Positions 17,553 through 26,992 of a DNA stretch of 36,844 nucleotides are shown one piece after another. The stretch covers positions 1-36,844 of the forward strand of contig JAAESJ010000365.1 in the NCBI GenBank assembly GCA_024229495.1, written 5' to 3'. Made by a program: the position numbers and the translations under genes. How positions within the stretch are numbered: position 1 is the first letter of the stretch; each line of letters begins with the position of its first letter. The notes beneath the pieces are model-generated. The model was not told the DNA's origin and made no database searches. It worked only from the letters and a program-made list of their open reading frames with translations. The DNA is from Verrucomicrobiaceae bacterium. GTDB taxonomy: Bacteria > Verrucomicrobiota > Verrucomicrobiia > Verrucomicrobiales > DEV007.

Positions 17553-18063
17553 TTGCGCTTTTATGTTTTCTGGGCGTTGTGTTGGATGAGGCTTCCTCAA
17601 GCTGAGCAAAGAGTTCCGCCATTGTGATGGCAGCGCGCGCGGCTTCAATCCCTCGATTCTTTTCTCCTTGGCATCGTTGTTGTGCCTGTTCGCGGTTGTC
17701 TGTCAGCAAGACTTCATGAATTAGAGGGGTCTGATAAGCGACTGCCAGGTCCTGCAGGGATGTGGTGGTTGAGGATGCAACCAGGTCAGCATGGGCTGTC
17801 GCCCCCTTTATAAGGACGCCCAGTGCAATCATTGCGTCGGGGGAGCTTCGCTCAAGGAGGAACTTTACGCACACGGGAATTTCGAATGCCCCGGGAACCC
17901 GGTAAATGGTCACTGAGATATTGGGCATGATCCTTGTCAGTTCATTGTTGGCCGAATCAATGAGTGAGTTCACAAGCTCTTCGTTATAGAGGCTGGCGAC
18001 GATCGTGACATTCCGTCGAGATCCGATCGATCTCGGGATGCGTGGGAGGATATTTTCGGCCAT
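17545..18063 (-). CDS. ribH: 6,7-dimethyl-8-ribityllumazine synthase
   Basis: This 172-residue enzyme condenses the ribityl-aminopyrimidine with dihydroxybutanone phosphate, the penultimate riboflavin step. It keeps YRVPGAFEIP and the active-site His in GATAHADLV. Where many enzymes have AFGVLTTDN it reads IHEVLLTDNREQAQQR, and the conserved NKG Lys position is Arg (KNRG). I recall similar forms in other Verrucomicrobiota, so this looks like a lineage variant rather than a broken enzyme. It lies 54 bp after ribBA, whose DHBP synthase half supplies one of its substrates. The tail is Ser/Thr/Lys-rich and overlaps nusB. Confidence 0.92.
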   Translation of the reverse strand: MAENILPRIPRSIGSRRNVTIVASLYNEELVNSLIDSANNELTRIMPNISVTIYRVPGAFEIPVCVKFLLERSSPDAMIALGVLIKGATAHADLVASSTTTSLQDLAVAYQTPLIHEVLLTDNREQAQQRCQGEKNRGIEAARAAITMAELFAQLEEASSNTTPRKHKSANG

Positions 18064-18117
18064 GAGAACGATGGAATTGGAGGGGTGAAGCTATGGGAGA
18101 GCTGTATTCGCTACAGT

Positions 18118-19323
18118 TTACAATTGGTGTCCCATCTTCTCGCGTTTGGTATCCAGATAGTGCTTATTATGAGGGTTGGGAGTGGGTTTCATGGGCACTT
18201 GTTCCACAATGCTGAGCTTGTGAGCATTGAGGCCAATGATTTTCTTGGGGTTATTTGTCATCAGTCGGATTTTACGTATTCCAAGGTTATGGAGGATCTG
18301 GGCACCAATGCCATAGTCACGGAGGTCGCCGGGATAGCCAAGCTTGTTGTTTGCTTCGACTGTATCGTATCCCTGTTCTTGGAGTTTGTATGCGTGAATT
18401 TTCGCCTGCAGTCCAATGCCGCGACCCTCCTGACGCATGTAAAGTAATACGCCGGTCCCTTCTTTGGCGATTTTCTCCATGGCGGTGTGGAGTTGACCAC
18501 CGCAATCGCACCTCTTGGAACTAAACACGTCACCTGTGAGGCATTCACTGTGAACGCGTACCAGTATGGGGCTGTCTGCGTGAATTTCTCCTTTAACCAG
18601 TGCAAGGTGCGCGGCGTCATCAAATGCCGCGCGATACATATGAAGGTCAAACTCGCCCCAATCAGTTGGCAGCTTAACCATCTCAATTTTCTCTACAAGT
18701 TTTTCACGCTGGCGACGATATTGGATCAGGCTTTCAATGGTGCCTATCTTAAGTTTGTGTTCTGTTGCAATCTGACCCAACTCAGGGAGGCGGGCCATGC
18801 TCCCGTCGTCATTGAGAATTTCACAAATGACCCCAACTTCAGCAAGTCCGGCTAGCCTTGCGAGATCAACGGCTGCCTCTGTGTGCCCGGCGCGGCGCAA
18901 AACTCCACCCGGCATGGCTTGAAGTGGGAAAACATGGCCAGGTTGCACTAAGTCATTCTCATTACATGAGCCGGATGAGAGTATCCTTATGGTGGCGGCG
19001 CGGTCAGAAGCGCTGATGCCGGTTGTTATTCCTTCAGAGGCATCGACGGAGGCGGTGAAATTAGTCTTGAAGGATTCCCGGTTTTTAGGAACCATCATTG
19101 ATAGGCCGAATCTTTTGGCTGCTTCCTCGGTGAGGGGGGCGCAGATCAGTCCTCGACCGTGCTTGGCCATAAAATTGACCATTTCGGGGGTTACTGTCTC
19201 TGCGGCGGCAATCAGGTCACCTTCGTTTTCGCGGTCAGCGTCATCGGTCATGATAACCATTTTTCCAGCACGGATGTCGGAAATAAGTTCCTCGATTGGG
19301 GAAATGAGTATATCTGATGCCAT
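18118..19323 (-). CDS. ribBA: Bifunctional 3,4-dihydroxy-2-butanone-4-phosphate synthase / GTP cyclohydrolase II
   Basis: The 401-residue fusion supplies both starting branches of riboflavin synthesis. The N-terminal half has the RibB motif DDADRENEGDLI and RAGHTEAAVDLARLAG. The C-terminal half (from ~205) has the zinc-binding HSECLTGDVFSSKRCDCGGQ, the RQEGRGIGL loop and the closing LMTNNPKKI of RibA. ATG 19323 is preferred; an in-frame GTG lies at 19338. I looked for an FMN riboswitch in the ~100 bases upstream and saw none. It heads the minus-strand run to ribH, nusB and ftsY; ribD and ribE must lie elsewhere. Confidence 0.95.
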   Translation of the reverse strand: MASDILISPIEELISDIRAGKMVIMTDDADRENEGDLIAAAETVTPEMVNFMAKHGRGLICAPLTEEAAKRFGLSMMVPKNRESFKTNFTASVDASEGITTGISASDRAATIRILSSGSCNENDLVQPGHVFPLQAMPGGVLRRAGHTEAAVDLARLAGLAEVGVICEILNDDGSMARLPELGQIATEHKLKIGTIESLIQYRRQREKLVEKIEMVKLPTDWGEFDLHMYRAAFDDAAHLALVKGEIHADSPILVRVHSECLTGDVFSSKRCDCGGQLHTAMEKIAKEGTGVLLYMRQEGRGIGLQAKIHAYKLQEQGYDTVEANNKLGYPGDLRDYGIGAQILHNLGIRKIRLMTNNPKKIIGLNAHKLSIVEQVPMKPTPNPHNKHYLDTKREKMGHQL

Positions 19324-19374
19324 TAATATATCCGACACAATAGCACTAATATTGTGGGTTTGCTGGATGATGCG

Positions 19375-19397
19375 GTAGAAGATTTCCCCTTTTCTAC
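19375..19397. promoter_or_regulatory. Inverted repeat in ribBA/CotH divergent region
   Basis: GTAGAA (19375-19380) and TTCTAC (19392-19397) form a perfect 6-bp inverted repeat with an 11-base spacer, in the ~107-bp region from which ribBA and the CotH-family gene diverge. This spacing could suit a dimeric regulator or a leader hairpin. Chance is not excluded. Confidence 0.22.
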
Positions 19398-19430
19398 TAT
19401 TGAAATCTCTTTATATTGGAACTTAACCTC

Positions 19431-22400
19431 ATGAAACCCCTAAGCCGGCAATACCTCATCCTGCCGATCCTAATTGTTATCGCATCCTTCTCCTGCCCGC
19501 CGTGTGTCTGGGCGGAGTTCATTATCAGTGAGTTCATGGCTGTTGCCGACGTGAACAACCCGGACGAAGACGGTAAACCGTCCGATTGGATCGAGATTAC
19601 TAACAGTGGGAGCGCGTCGGCTCTTTCTGGGCATTATCTGACCAATAATGCTGGAGATCTCACTCGATGGCAATTTCCTGAAGTAACCCTTCAGGGAAAT
19701 TCTTCCATTGTTATTTTTGCCTCTGGAAAGGACCGCAAGGACTCTGGGAGCCCTTTGCATACCGGCTTTACACTTGACCGGGGAGGTGACTATCTCGCCT
19801 TGATTGCCCCGGACGGGGTGACTGTGGTCTCGGAAATTTCCCCGGCATATCCTACGCAATACGATGGCGTTTCCTATGGGTTGGGAGCATCCGGATTGGT
19901 GAACAGGGAGGAGGTGGTCGCTTCAGATGCCGAGGTTAATTATCATGTTCCGGCTGACGATTCACTTGGCGATTCATGGCAACAGTCTGATTTTGATGAT
20001 TCCGGTTGGTCAAGCGCGCCCCATCCTGTTGGGTTCGAGTCAGCCACCGGTGCTCTGCAGCAGGTCATTGTTACAAGTATAGCGGCTGACATGAAGGGGA
20101 TTAATGCGGGCGGATACTTTCGCTTTCCATTTCAGTTTAACAGGGACGATCGTCAGGTTGTGTCCGCCCGGCTTAATGTCACTGTGGACGATGGCTATGT
20201 TGCGTATCTCAATGGAGTGGAAGTGGCCCGGACTAATGCTCCCGAACCGTTGACCTGGACCTCAAGAGCCACCGGGAGTCGTCAGGATGGCATCGTGATT
20301 TCGGAGGTGCTCTCCACGGATATTTCCGCCTTCTCCGGAGCTATTGTTAATGGGGAGAATGTCCTTGCTGTTCAGGCAATGAACACCTCGCCGGGCAGCT
20401 CTGATTTTGTAATAGGGGTGGAAATGCTTGCGGACGTGCAGGATACCAGCGCTGGAGCTCAGCTTGGGTTCTTCCAGCAACCCACTCCAGGAACGCCCAA
20501 TGATATTGTCTTTGGCGCGCCTCCGGAGGACGTCTCATTTTCGAGTAAGGGGGGATTGTTTGCTGAGAATTTTGAACTTGAGTTAAGCTGCGCCACGCCG
20601 GGAGCGCAGATCCGCTACACCACTGACCTGACGCTGCCCTCAAATGAACTGGGCAGAGAGTCACGTCAGTATACCGGACCGATAAGCATAACGGCTTCAA
20701 CGCAAATACGTGCGGCGGCCTATTATCCAGGCGCTTTGGACGGGCAGGTGAGCGTTGAGACTTATATCAAGGCATCGGCTGACGCTTTGGATTTCTCCTC
20801 TAACCTGCCAATCGTGGTGATGTCGACACTGGGTAAGGGATCGCCGCCGGAGACCAGTTCAACAACCCGCAAGGCGGCGTATATGTTCTTTTACGAGCCG
20901 GATCCGGAAACGGGCCGGGCGGTGCTAAGTGGCGAGGCAGCACTTGGTACTCGTGCCGGGATACGTAAACGAGGGTCAAGCTCGGGAGGATGGCCCAAAT
21001 ATGCGATGTCAGTTGAGACCTGGAATGACGGGGATGATGAGGACCGCAATATCAAGCCAATCGGGTTTGCCCGTGAGGCAGACTGGATATTGAGTTCCCG
21101 TTACCAATTTGACCGAGCGTTGATGCGTAACCCCCTGATCTATGACTTGAGTCGCCAGATTGGCCGCTATGCAGTGCGGTCGCGATTCGTTGAGGTGTTC
21201 AATGATGTTAATGGAGGCAGCCTTGACGGCTCGACTGATTACTTTGGGGTATACGCATTCATGGAAAAAGTGGAGTCGGATGAAAACCGGGTGGAGGTGG
21301 AGCGTTTGATGCCTTGGGATAATTCTGCGCCGGAGGTGAGCGGTGGCTATATCTTTAAGCGCGACCGTAATGATGCTGGAAGTCCCCCAACGTATAACGT
21401 TAACGGGGCTGGTGGATCGTTGATACCGCATGATCCCGGAGGAGAAGAGGTTACCAATGAGCAGAAGTTATTCATACAGGGCTACCTGAATGAAATGAAT
21501 ACGGCCATCGTTAATCGTTCTGGTGGAGGTATTAATCCTCAAACCGGGTTGCATTTTTCCGATTACTTGGATGTGGGCTCCTTCATTGATCACCACTGGT
21601 TGAATGTGCTGGCAATGAATGTCGACTGGGGGCGCTTGAGCGCATATTATCACAAGCATCGGCTGGGAATGGTCCATGCGGGGCCGATTTGGGATTTTGA
21701 TCGGACCATGGGATCTGAGGATTCAAGGGATGACAATCCGCGTCAATGGGACGGTTCGGGGGATTCTAGCAGGACATGGATGGATTCTCGTTATCAATGG
21801 TTTGGCAATCTTATCGGGCCGAGCGCGGACCCGGGATCTGCTTATTATCCTGAGGTTAGGCAACGCCATACTGACCGGTGGTTTGAACTGCGCAGGGGAG
21901 CTTTTGCAACTGAGAATATCAACCGGACTATTGATGGAATGGCCGATGAGTTGCGTGAATCGCAGCAGCGAAACTTTGCAAGATGGCCAGAGCGCTCGCC
22001 GAATGGAGGGAATTTTCAACAGGCTGGAACGAGCGGATGGGAAGCCGAGGTCTCTCACTTAAAGGGGTGGCTACAGGCCCGCGCGGAATGGATTGACAGT
22101 CAATACCTGAGTCCGCCTGTCTTCAATCATCCCGGAGGTGTTGTTGCGGATGGCTTTGCTCTTTTAATGACTGGAGATGGTGCAGTGTATTTTACACGCG
22201 ACGGTAGTGATCCGCGGGAGGCGGGAGGCGGCATTTCTGACTCCGCGATTCCCTTTGAGGGAGGTGCGATCAACAGCTCGTTCCTCGGTGAGGATATTGC
22301 CTTTAGCTATTATGTGCCTTCTGATGACAGTCTTGGGGAGTCCTGGACGGAGGTGGGCTTTGACGATTCAGCGGGGAATGGTTGGAAGTCCGGAAGTGGT

Positions 22401-23870
22401 GGTGCCGGCTGGGAATCCGCTGGCGGGACGTTGGAGGCCTTCGTGGACACCAATATTTCCTCAGAGGTTAGGGGCGTGAATACGGGAGCTTACTTTCGCT
22501 ATGAGTTTGACTTTGACAATGCCCAGAACATTAATGCGCTAACGTTGAATATGCTTATTGATGATGGCTGTGTTGCTTATCTCAATGGAGTAGAGGCGGT
22601 TTCTTTTAATGCTCCGGATCCAGCGTTGTATAATTCCAGATCAACCGGAAGTCGTTCCGATTCACAAGTAGCTCAAGGGCTCTCTCGCGATATCAGTGAG
22701 GTGAAGGCAGCGATGGTTAATGGGCGGAATGTGCTGGCCATTCATGCAATGAATACTAGCCTTGGGGGATCGGATCTGCTGGTGAGGCCGGAATTGATTA
22801 TTAACCACACCGTCTCCTCGCAAGCGGTTCAACTTGACGGAGCAGTTACCGTGACTGCCCGGGTTCGTCAGGGGACACAATGGAGTGCTGCTACCCGATT
22901 GGAATTTATTGCCGGAGTTTCTCCCGCTACGTCCGATAACCTGGTGGTTTCAGAGATCATGTATAGGCCAACGCTTCCATCGAGTGAGGAATTGGCCGCC
23001 GGTTATGGAAACCGGGATCTGTTCGAATATATTGAGTTGCATAATATATCTGGGGAGAGCATTGCCCTCTTGGGCTGCAGATTCACTGACGGTGTTGACT
23101 TTGAGTTCGATGCGTTTGCGCCAGCCCTGCTGGAAGCCGGAAAGAGTGTATTGGTAGTCCGGGACCGTGAGGCATTTGCCTTCCGTTACGGCGGGCAAGC
23201 GGCAACAAGCATCGCGGGTGAATTCACCAACAGCACGGGCTTGAGTAATGATGGCGAGTCTGTTGTCATTGAGGGGGTGGAGGGAGTGATTAGAGATTTT
23301 ACTTATAATGACAAATTCCCCTGGCCTGAAACGCCTGATGGTGAGGGTTTCAGCCTTGTCCTGTTGTCGCCACAAGCCAACCCGGATCATAATATAGCTG
23401 AGAATTGGCGTGCCAGCCCGCTGGTGGGCGGTTCCCCTGGTGAGCAGGATTCAGTGGGACTGTCCTTTGCGGAGTGGTCGGAAAGTAATGGTGGGGTGGC
23501 GGCCGAGTCGGATTCGGATAATGATGGTCGCAATGCGTTGCTTGAATTTGCCATGGGAACCGATCCTAATGGCATGGAAAATTCATCGGAGCTGATGTCA
23601 GGCGGGCTTCGCAGTATCGAGGTGGATGGCAATACGGATGATTATCTTGTCATTGAATTTAATAAGAATCCGGCCGCTTCAGGGGTCGAGATAGTTCCTG
23701 AATTATCAACAGTTCTGGATCAGTGGGCGGCTGCTGCTTCCGCAGTGGTTTTGCTTGGGGAGGAAGACAACGGAGACGGCACAGTTAAGGTGTCTTACCG
23801 CACCGCCGAGCCCATGAAGAATCTTCCCGGAAGAACCCGGTTCCTTAGGGTTCGTGTGAGATTACCCTAG
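19431..23870 (+). CDS. Very large exported CotH-kinase / lamin-tail domain protein
   Basis: The 1479-residue protein has a signal peptide ending near AEFIISEFMA. A lamin-tail domain follows (~35-150), then a beta-sandwich (~165-330), a chitobiase-type beta domain (~380-440), and a CotH kinase-like domain (~455-770). CotH markers include GIRKRGSSSGGWPKYAM, YFGVYAFMEKVESDENRV and GPIWDFDRTMG. A second copy of the beta-sandwich lies at ~958-1125, and a second lamin-tail domain follows at ~1165-1290. The end is a short beta domain. CotH proteins are atypical kinases that phosphorylate proteins in Bacillus spores; exported relatives with lamin tails are common in environmental bacteria, and their substrates are unknown. 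ATG 19431 is chosen over the in-frame TTG 19416. No C-terminal sorting signal is obvious. Confidence 0.85.
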   Translation: MKPLSRQYLILPILIVIASFSCPPCVWAEFIISEFMAVADVNNPDEDGKPSDWIEITNSGSASALSGHYLTNNAGDLTRWQFPEVTLQGNSSIVIFASGKDRKDSGSPLHTGFTLDRGGDYLALIAPDGVTVVSEISPAYPTQYDGVSYGLGASGLVNREEVVASDAEVNYHVPADDSLGDSWQQSDFDDSGWSSAPHPVGFESATGALQQVIVTSIAADMKGINAGGYFRFPFQFNRDDRQVVSARLNVTVDDGYVAYLNGVEVARTNAPEPLTWTSRATGSRQDGIVISEVLSTDISAFSGAIVNGENVLAVQAMNTSPGSSDFVIGVEMLADVQDTSAGAQLGFFQQPTPGTPNDIVFGAPPEDVSFSSKGGLFAENFELELSCATPGAQIRYTTDLTLPSNELGRESRQYTGPISITASTQIRAAAYYPGALDGQVSVETYIKASADALDFSSNLPIVVMSTLGKGSPPETSSTTRKAAYMFFYEPDPETGRAVLSGEAALGTRAGIRKRGSSSGGWPKYAMSVETWNDGDDEDRNIKPIGFAREADWILSSRYQFDRALMRNPLIYDLSRQIGRYAVRSRFVEVFNDVNGGSLDGSTDYFGVYAFMEKVESDENRVEVERLMPWDNSAPEVSGGYIFKRDRNDAGSPPTYNVNGAGGSLIPHDPGGEEVTNEQKLFIQGYLNEMNTAIVNRSGGGINPQTGLHFSDYLDVGSFIDHHWLNVLAMNVDWGRLSAYYHKHRLGMVHAGPIWDFDRTMGSEDSRDDNPRQWDGSGDSSRTWMDSRYQWFGNLIGPSADPGSAYYPEVRQRHTDRWFELRRGAFATENINRTIDGMADELRESQQRNFARWPERSPNGGNFQQAGTSGWEAEVSHLKGWLQARAEWIDSQYLSPPVFNHPGGVVADGFALLMTGDGAVYFTRDGSDPREAGGGISDSAIPFEGGAINSSFLGEDIAFSYYVPSDDSLGESWTEVGFDDSAGNGWKSGSGGAGWESAGGTLEAFVDTNISSEVRGVNTGAYFRYEFDFDNAQNINALTLNMLIDDGCVAYLNGVEAVSFNAPDPALYNSRSTGSRSDSQVAQGLSRDISEVKAAMVNGRNVLAIHAMNTSLGGSDLLVRPELIINHTVSSQAVQLDGAVTVTARVRQGTQWSAATRLEFIAGVSPATSDNLVVSEIMYRPTLPSSEELAAGYGNRDLFEYIELHNISGESIALLGCRFTDGVDFEFDAFAPALLEAGKSVLVVRDREAFAFRYGGQAATSIAGEFTNSTGLSNDGESVVIEGVEGVIRDFTYNDKFPWPETPDGEGFSLVLLSPQANPDHNIAENWRASPLVGGSPGEQDSVGLSFAEWSESNGGVAAESDSDNDGRNALLEFAMGTDPNGMENSSELMSGGLRSIEVDGNTDDYLVIEFNKNPAASGVEIVPELSTVLDQWAAAASAVVLLGEEDNGDGTVKVSYRTAEPMKNLPGRTRFLRVRVRLP

Positions 23871-23875
23871 TAGCT

Positions 23876-24625
23876 TCATCTTTCGGAGCGTCGCAGGAGT
23901 AATTCATCGCGATAAAGGTCCCGGTTAGACCCATGGAATTCAGCCTTAAGGCGTAACTCCAATCCTGCAAGATCCACAAGCTCCCATCCGGTAAATCTCC
24001 AGGAACCGTTATTGCCGTCGTGTTCAATCCCGGCCAACAGGTGGTGGGCATCGTGATGGATCTTCCCATAACGGGTCCCTGGTTGGTAATAAAAGGTTCT
24101 CAGGGTGCTCTTTCTGTTTGAAGATTCGAAGAGCTTTGGGTCGAGGTAGCAGATCCGACCGCTGGGAAGATGAGTTATTTGCAGGTCGGGATATCCGGAG
24201 CGCTGAACCTTTCCGTTGGCCAATTTTGGGTGTTCGCACCTGAAATCAGCTTTGGCGTTTATGTGTGAGGCGATTGAGTCTTCAAAGAATCTGCTAGCCT
24301 CGTTAATACGCCTGAGCTGCCGAATAGGGCTGGTGTCCCTGTTAAGGTCGGCAAGGGATTTATCCAGTGCGTTTCCAATAGAGTCTAATATTGCCTTGTC
24401 AGGTGAAGTTGTTGTGCTGACAGGGATTACTTTCGTTCCTGTGGCTATAGCAATGAGCCGTGTAAATAACACAGATGAGAATTCCTCGCTCTGGGCAATA
24501 AATTCCTGCAGTGCAGGCTTTGCGATTTGTTCAATGGGAGCCACGTCATGAGTTGCCTGTTCCTCATGCGGTTTCCTGCAGGCGCTACATGTAAGCGCCA
24601 GTGCCATTGTGAGAAAGATTCTCAT
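23876..24625 (-). CDS. Putative lipoprotein with PD-(D/E)XK nuclease-like signature
   Basis: The 249-residue product starts with a short signal peptide. Cys13 or Cys16 could be the lipidated residue, although the lipobox is imperfect. The N-terminal half is helical. The C-terminal half contains Y-P-D at 145-147, then L-D-P-K at 161-164, a spacing close to that of PD-(D/E)XK nucleases such as EcoRV, with acidic residues upstream (Glu109, Glu115) that could be the fourth ligand. A His-rich HHDAHHLL segment and a C-terminal beta region follow. I do not recognise a named family. Its ATG overlaps the deoA stop in an ATGA, so it is translationally coupled to nucleoside catabolism genes. A role in nucleic-acid use is attractive but unproven. 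Confidence 0.65.
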   Translation of the reverse strand: MRIFLTMALALTCSACRKPHEEQATHDVAPIEQIAKPALQEFIAQSEEFSSVLFTRLIAIATGTKVIPVSTTTSPDKAILDSIGNALDKSLADLNRDTSPIRQLRRINEASRFFEDSIASHINAKADFRCEHPKLANGKVQRSGYPDLQITHLPSGRICYLDPKLFESSNRKSTLRTFYYQPGTRYGKIHHDAHHLLAGIEHDGNNGSWRFTGWELVDLAGLELRLKAEFHGSNRDLYRDELLLRRSER

Positions 24626-25860
24626 TCTATCCGGATCGCGGAATTAAGCTTCTCGCATGCGGCGTCGGCTGAATCATTGTCCTTGGCATGCACCGTGAGG
24701 AGCGTTTCTCCTGTGTTAATTCTTTCGCCTGTCTTGCGGATATTGGATAAGCCGACCGAGAAATCAATGCCGTCCTCGGCGCGGTGACGCCCAGCTCCCA
24801 GATTAAGGGAAACGCGGCCGACTTTTTCTGCGTCGATTGACAACAGTTGACCTGACGCGTGTGACTGCATGTCTTTTTTGACCTTTGCCTGGTGGAGGGT
24901 GGAAAAACGACCGATGTCGTTCGCCGATCCTCCTTGGTGTTCCACGATTTCCAGGAGCTTGTCATAGGCGTCGCCGCCGGTAAGCCAGGCGCTGAGCTGT
25001 TGCCTGTCTTGGTTGCTTAACTGCGAGGCAAGATCAAGAGTGATGTTAACAAGGTCATCGGGACCTTCCCCCTTAAGGGTGGCAATTGCCTCGGAAACCT
25101 CAAGGGCGTTACCGACAGCATGTCCCAATGGTTCGTCCATTGGGTTATAAGCCACCTGTGTCTTAACCCCCATCATTTCTCCAACTGCCTGCATCGATTC
25201 TCCCAGGGATCGGGCGTCGTCCTTGTTTTTCATAAACGCACCGGATCCGAACTTGACGTCAAGGACAAGGCAGTCCAGTGCTTCCGCCAGTTTTTTACTC
25301 ATGATGCTTGCAACGATCAGGGACTGTGAGGGAACGGTTGCCGTGACGTCCCGCAATGCGTAGAGTTTTTTGTCTGCAGGAGCGATGTCGGAGGTTTGCC
25401 CCATCATGACAACTCCAATTGCGTTGAGTTGAGCAAGGGCTCGTTCCTGGCTGAGGTTGACATTGAACCCGGGGATGCTTTCCAGTTTGTCTAGCGTGCC
25501 GCCAGTAATCCCAAGCCCGCGACCTGAAATCATGGGAATGATTAACTCAGGGTCACAGGCAAGCAGTGGTGCAAGGACCAGAGATACTTTGTCGCCTATG
25601 CCCCCGGTGGAATGCTTGTCCACCACCCTGCGCGTTCCTTTGGCCGGATGGCTGAGGGCTTCTCCACTCTCCAGCATCGCACGGGTTAGCGAGGTTGTCT
25701 CATTACCACTCATGCCGTTGAAGTAGATCGCCATGGCCATGGCGCTCATTTGGTAATCCGGGACTTCTCCCGTCGTAAAGCCATCAATCAATGCCTTGAT
25801 CTCAGCGTCAGTGAGATCCCCTCCGTCACGTTTTTTTTCTATCAATGAAGGAATGTGCAC
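24622..25860 (-). CDS. deoA: Thymidine / pyrimidine-nucleoside phosphorylase
   Basis: The enzyme splits thymidine or deoxyuridine (or uridine) with phosphate into base and (deoxy)ribose-1-phosphate. The phosphate-binding DKHSTGGIGDKVS, the signature region SGRGLGITGGTLDKLESIPGF and LVLDVKFGSGAFMK are all present. From GTG 25860 the protein has 412 residues and starts HIPSLIEKKRDGGDLT, matching the normal family N-terminus. Earlier in-frame codons back to 25944 would overlap deoB and add a non-homologous extension. No clear ribosome binding site is seen, but the gene lies 11 bp after deoB and its product feeds DeoB, so coupling is likely. Whether it prefers thymidine or a broader range is not decided by these motifs. 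Confidence 0.92.
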   Translation of the reverse strand: MHIPSLIEKKRDGGDLTDAEIKALIDGFTTGEVPDYQMSAMAMAIYFNGMSGNETTSLTRAMLESGEALSHPAKGTRRVVDKHSTGGIGDKVSLVLAPLLACDPELIIPMISGRGLGITGGTLDKLESIPGFNVNLSQERALAQLNAIGVVMMGQTSDIAPADKKLYALRDVTATVPSQSLIVASIMSKKLAEALDCLVLDVKFGSGAFMKNKDDARSLGESMQAVGEMMGVKTQVAYNPMDEPLGHAVGNALEVSEAIATLKGEGPDDLVNITLDLASQLSNQDRQQLSAWLTGGDAYDKLLEIVEHQGGSANDIGRFSTLHQAKVKKDMQSHASGQLLSIDAEKVGRVSLNLGAGRHRAEDGIDFSVGLSNIRKTGERINTGETLLTVHAKDNDSADAACEKLNSAIRIE

Positions 25861-25871
25861 GTTTTTGATGG

Positions 25872-26987
25872 TTAACAGGTGATCGAGAAATGCTCGCGCA
25901 GCAGATGACTCACGTAAGTGAAGGCTTGGTGTTCGCCAGTGCATCTGGCGGGAGCTCGGCCCTTTAATACTAGGCAGGGGACCTGTTCACGGGTATGGTC
26001 ACTCCCTTGCCAGGTCGGATCGTTGCCGTGATCCGCGCTGATAACAAGCAAGTCATCGGGAGAAATTTCACGGAGGAAGCCGCCGAGCCATGAATCAAAT
26101 TCTAGAAGGCAGGATGCATAGCCTTCCGGGTCGCGACGATGGCCATGGATTGTGTCAAAATCGATCAGGTTGATAAAGAGCAGTCCGTCTCGGATTTGAT
26201 CCCAGGTGCGTTCAATCTCGAGCATTGCGGCTGTGTTTGACTCAGTTGAGATTGATTGAGTGATGCCTCTTCCTGCAAAGATGTCGCTAATTTTTCCGAT
26301 AGCGGTAACGGGAATGTCCGCGTCATTCAGCTCATCAAGAACTGTCAGGGGTGGAGGCATTGAAAAATCTCGGCGGTTCGCGGTTCGCTTGAATAATCGA
26401 TTGCTGCCGATAAACGGGCGTGCAATGACCCTTGCGATTTTGAATTGGTCACAGTGATTGCGGGCAATTTCACAGAGCGAGTAAAGCTTTTGAGGAGGGA
26501 TGATTTTCTCGTGGGCTGCAATCTGGAAGACCGAATCTGCCGAGGTATAGAGGATAGGGCGTTCGGACTTCATGTGCTCTTCTCCGAGCTCATCAAGAAT
26601 AGCCGTGCCACTTTGTGCATAATTCCCGATAAATTTCATGCTGGCCTCGTTCTCAATGGCAAGGACTAGCGATTCCGGGAAGCGCTTAAATGTTTTAAAG
26701 GGGTGAGTGGTAATTGCTCCGGCAATCTCCCAGTGACCGGTGCAGGTGTCTTTTCCTGCGGATGCAGGGCGCATCCATCCATAGCTTGCGCCGGGAGCCA
26801 CATTGACCGGCGAACAGTTTCGTCCATGCGCGAGGGAAAGCCCTAATGACTCTAGGGTAGGCAGCCGTAAATCGGGACAGCGTTCGAAGATATGGCCAAG
26901 CGTATCGGCTCCATGGTCACCGTAATCGGCCGCATCAGGGGCGCCTCCGATGCCGACGCTGTCCAGGACAATCAGTATCGCGCGCAT
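25872..26987 (-). CDS. deoB: Phosphopentomutase
   Basis: DeoB converts (deoxy)ribose-1-phosphate to the 5-phosphate, following DeoA. The 371-residue protein begins MRAILIVLDSVGIGGAPDA and has the ADTLGH loop with the phosphorylated Thr. YTSADSVFQIAAHE, NLIDFDTIHGHRRDPEGYA and the metal-binding SADHGNDPTWQGSDHTRE also fit. The frame is open to 27077, but ATG 26987 gives the family start and lies 5 bp after the ALDH-like gene stop. deoC, which would split deoxyribose-5-phosphate, is not in the window. Confidence 0.95.
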   Translation of the reverse strand: MRAILIVLDSVGIGGAPDAADYGDHGADTLGHIFERCPDLRLPTLESLGLSLAHGRNCSPVNVAPGASYGWMRPASAGKDTCTGHWEIAGAITTHPFKTFKRFPESLVLAIENEASMKFIGNYAQSGTAILDELGEEHMKSERPILYTSADSVFQIAAHEKIIPPQKLYSLCEIARNHCDQFKIARVIARPFIGSNRLFKRTANRRDFSMPPPLTVLDELNDADIPVTAIGKISDIFAGRGITQSISTESNTAAMLEIERTWDQIRDGLLFINLIDFDTIHGHRRDPEGYASCLLEFDSWLGGFLREISPDDLLVISADHGNDPTWQGSDHTREQVPCLVLKGRAPARCTGEHQAFTYVSHLLREHFSITC

Positions 26988-26992
26988 CGCGC

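Noticed and set aside
19324-19430. FMN riboswitch upstream of ribBA
   Set aside because: The conserved RFN-element segments are not visible and the space is too short for the full fold.
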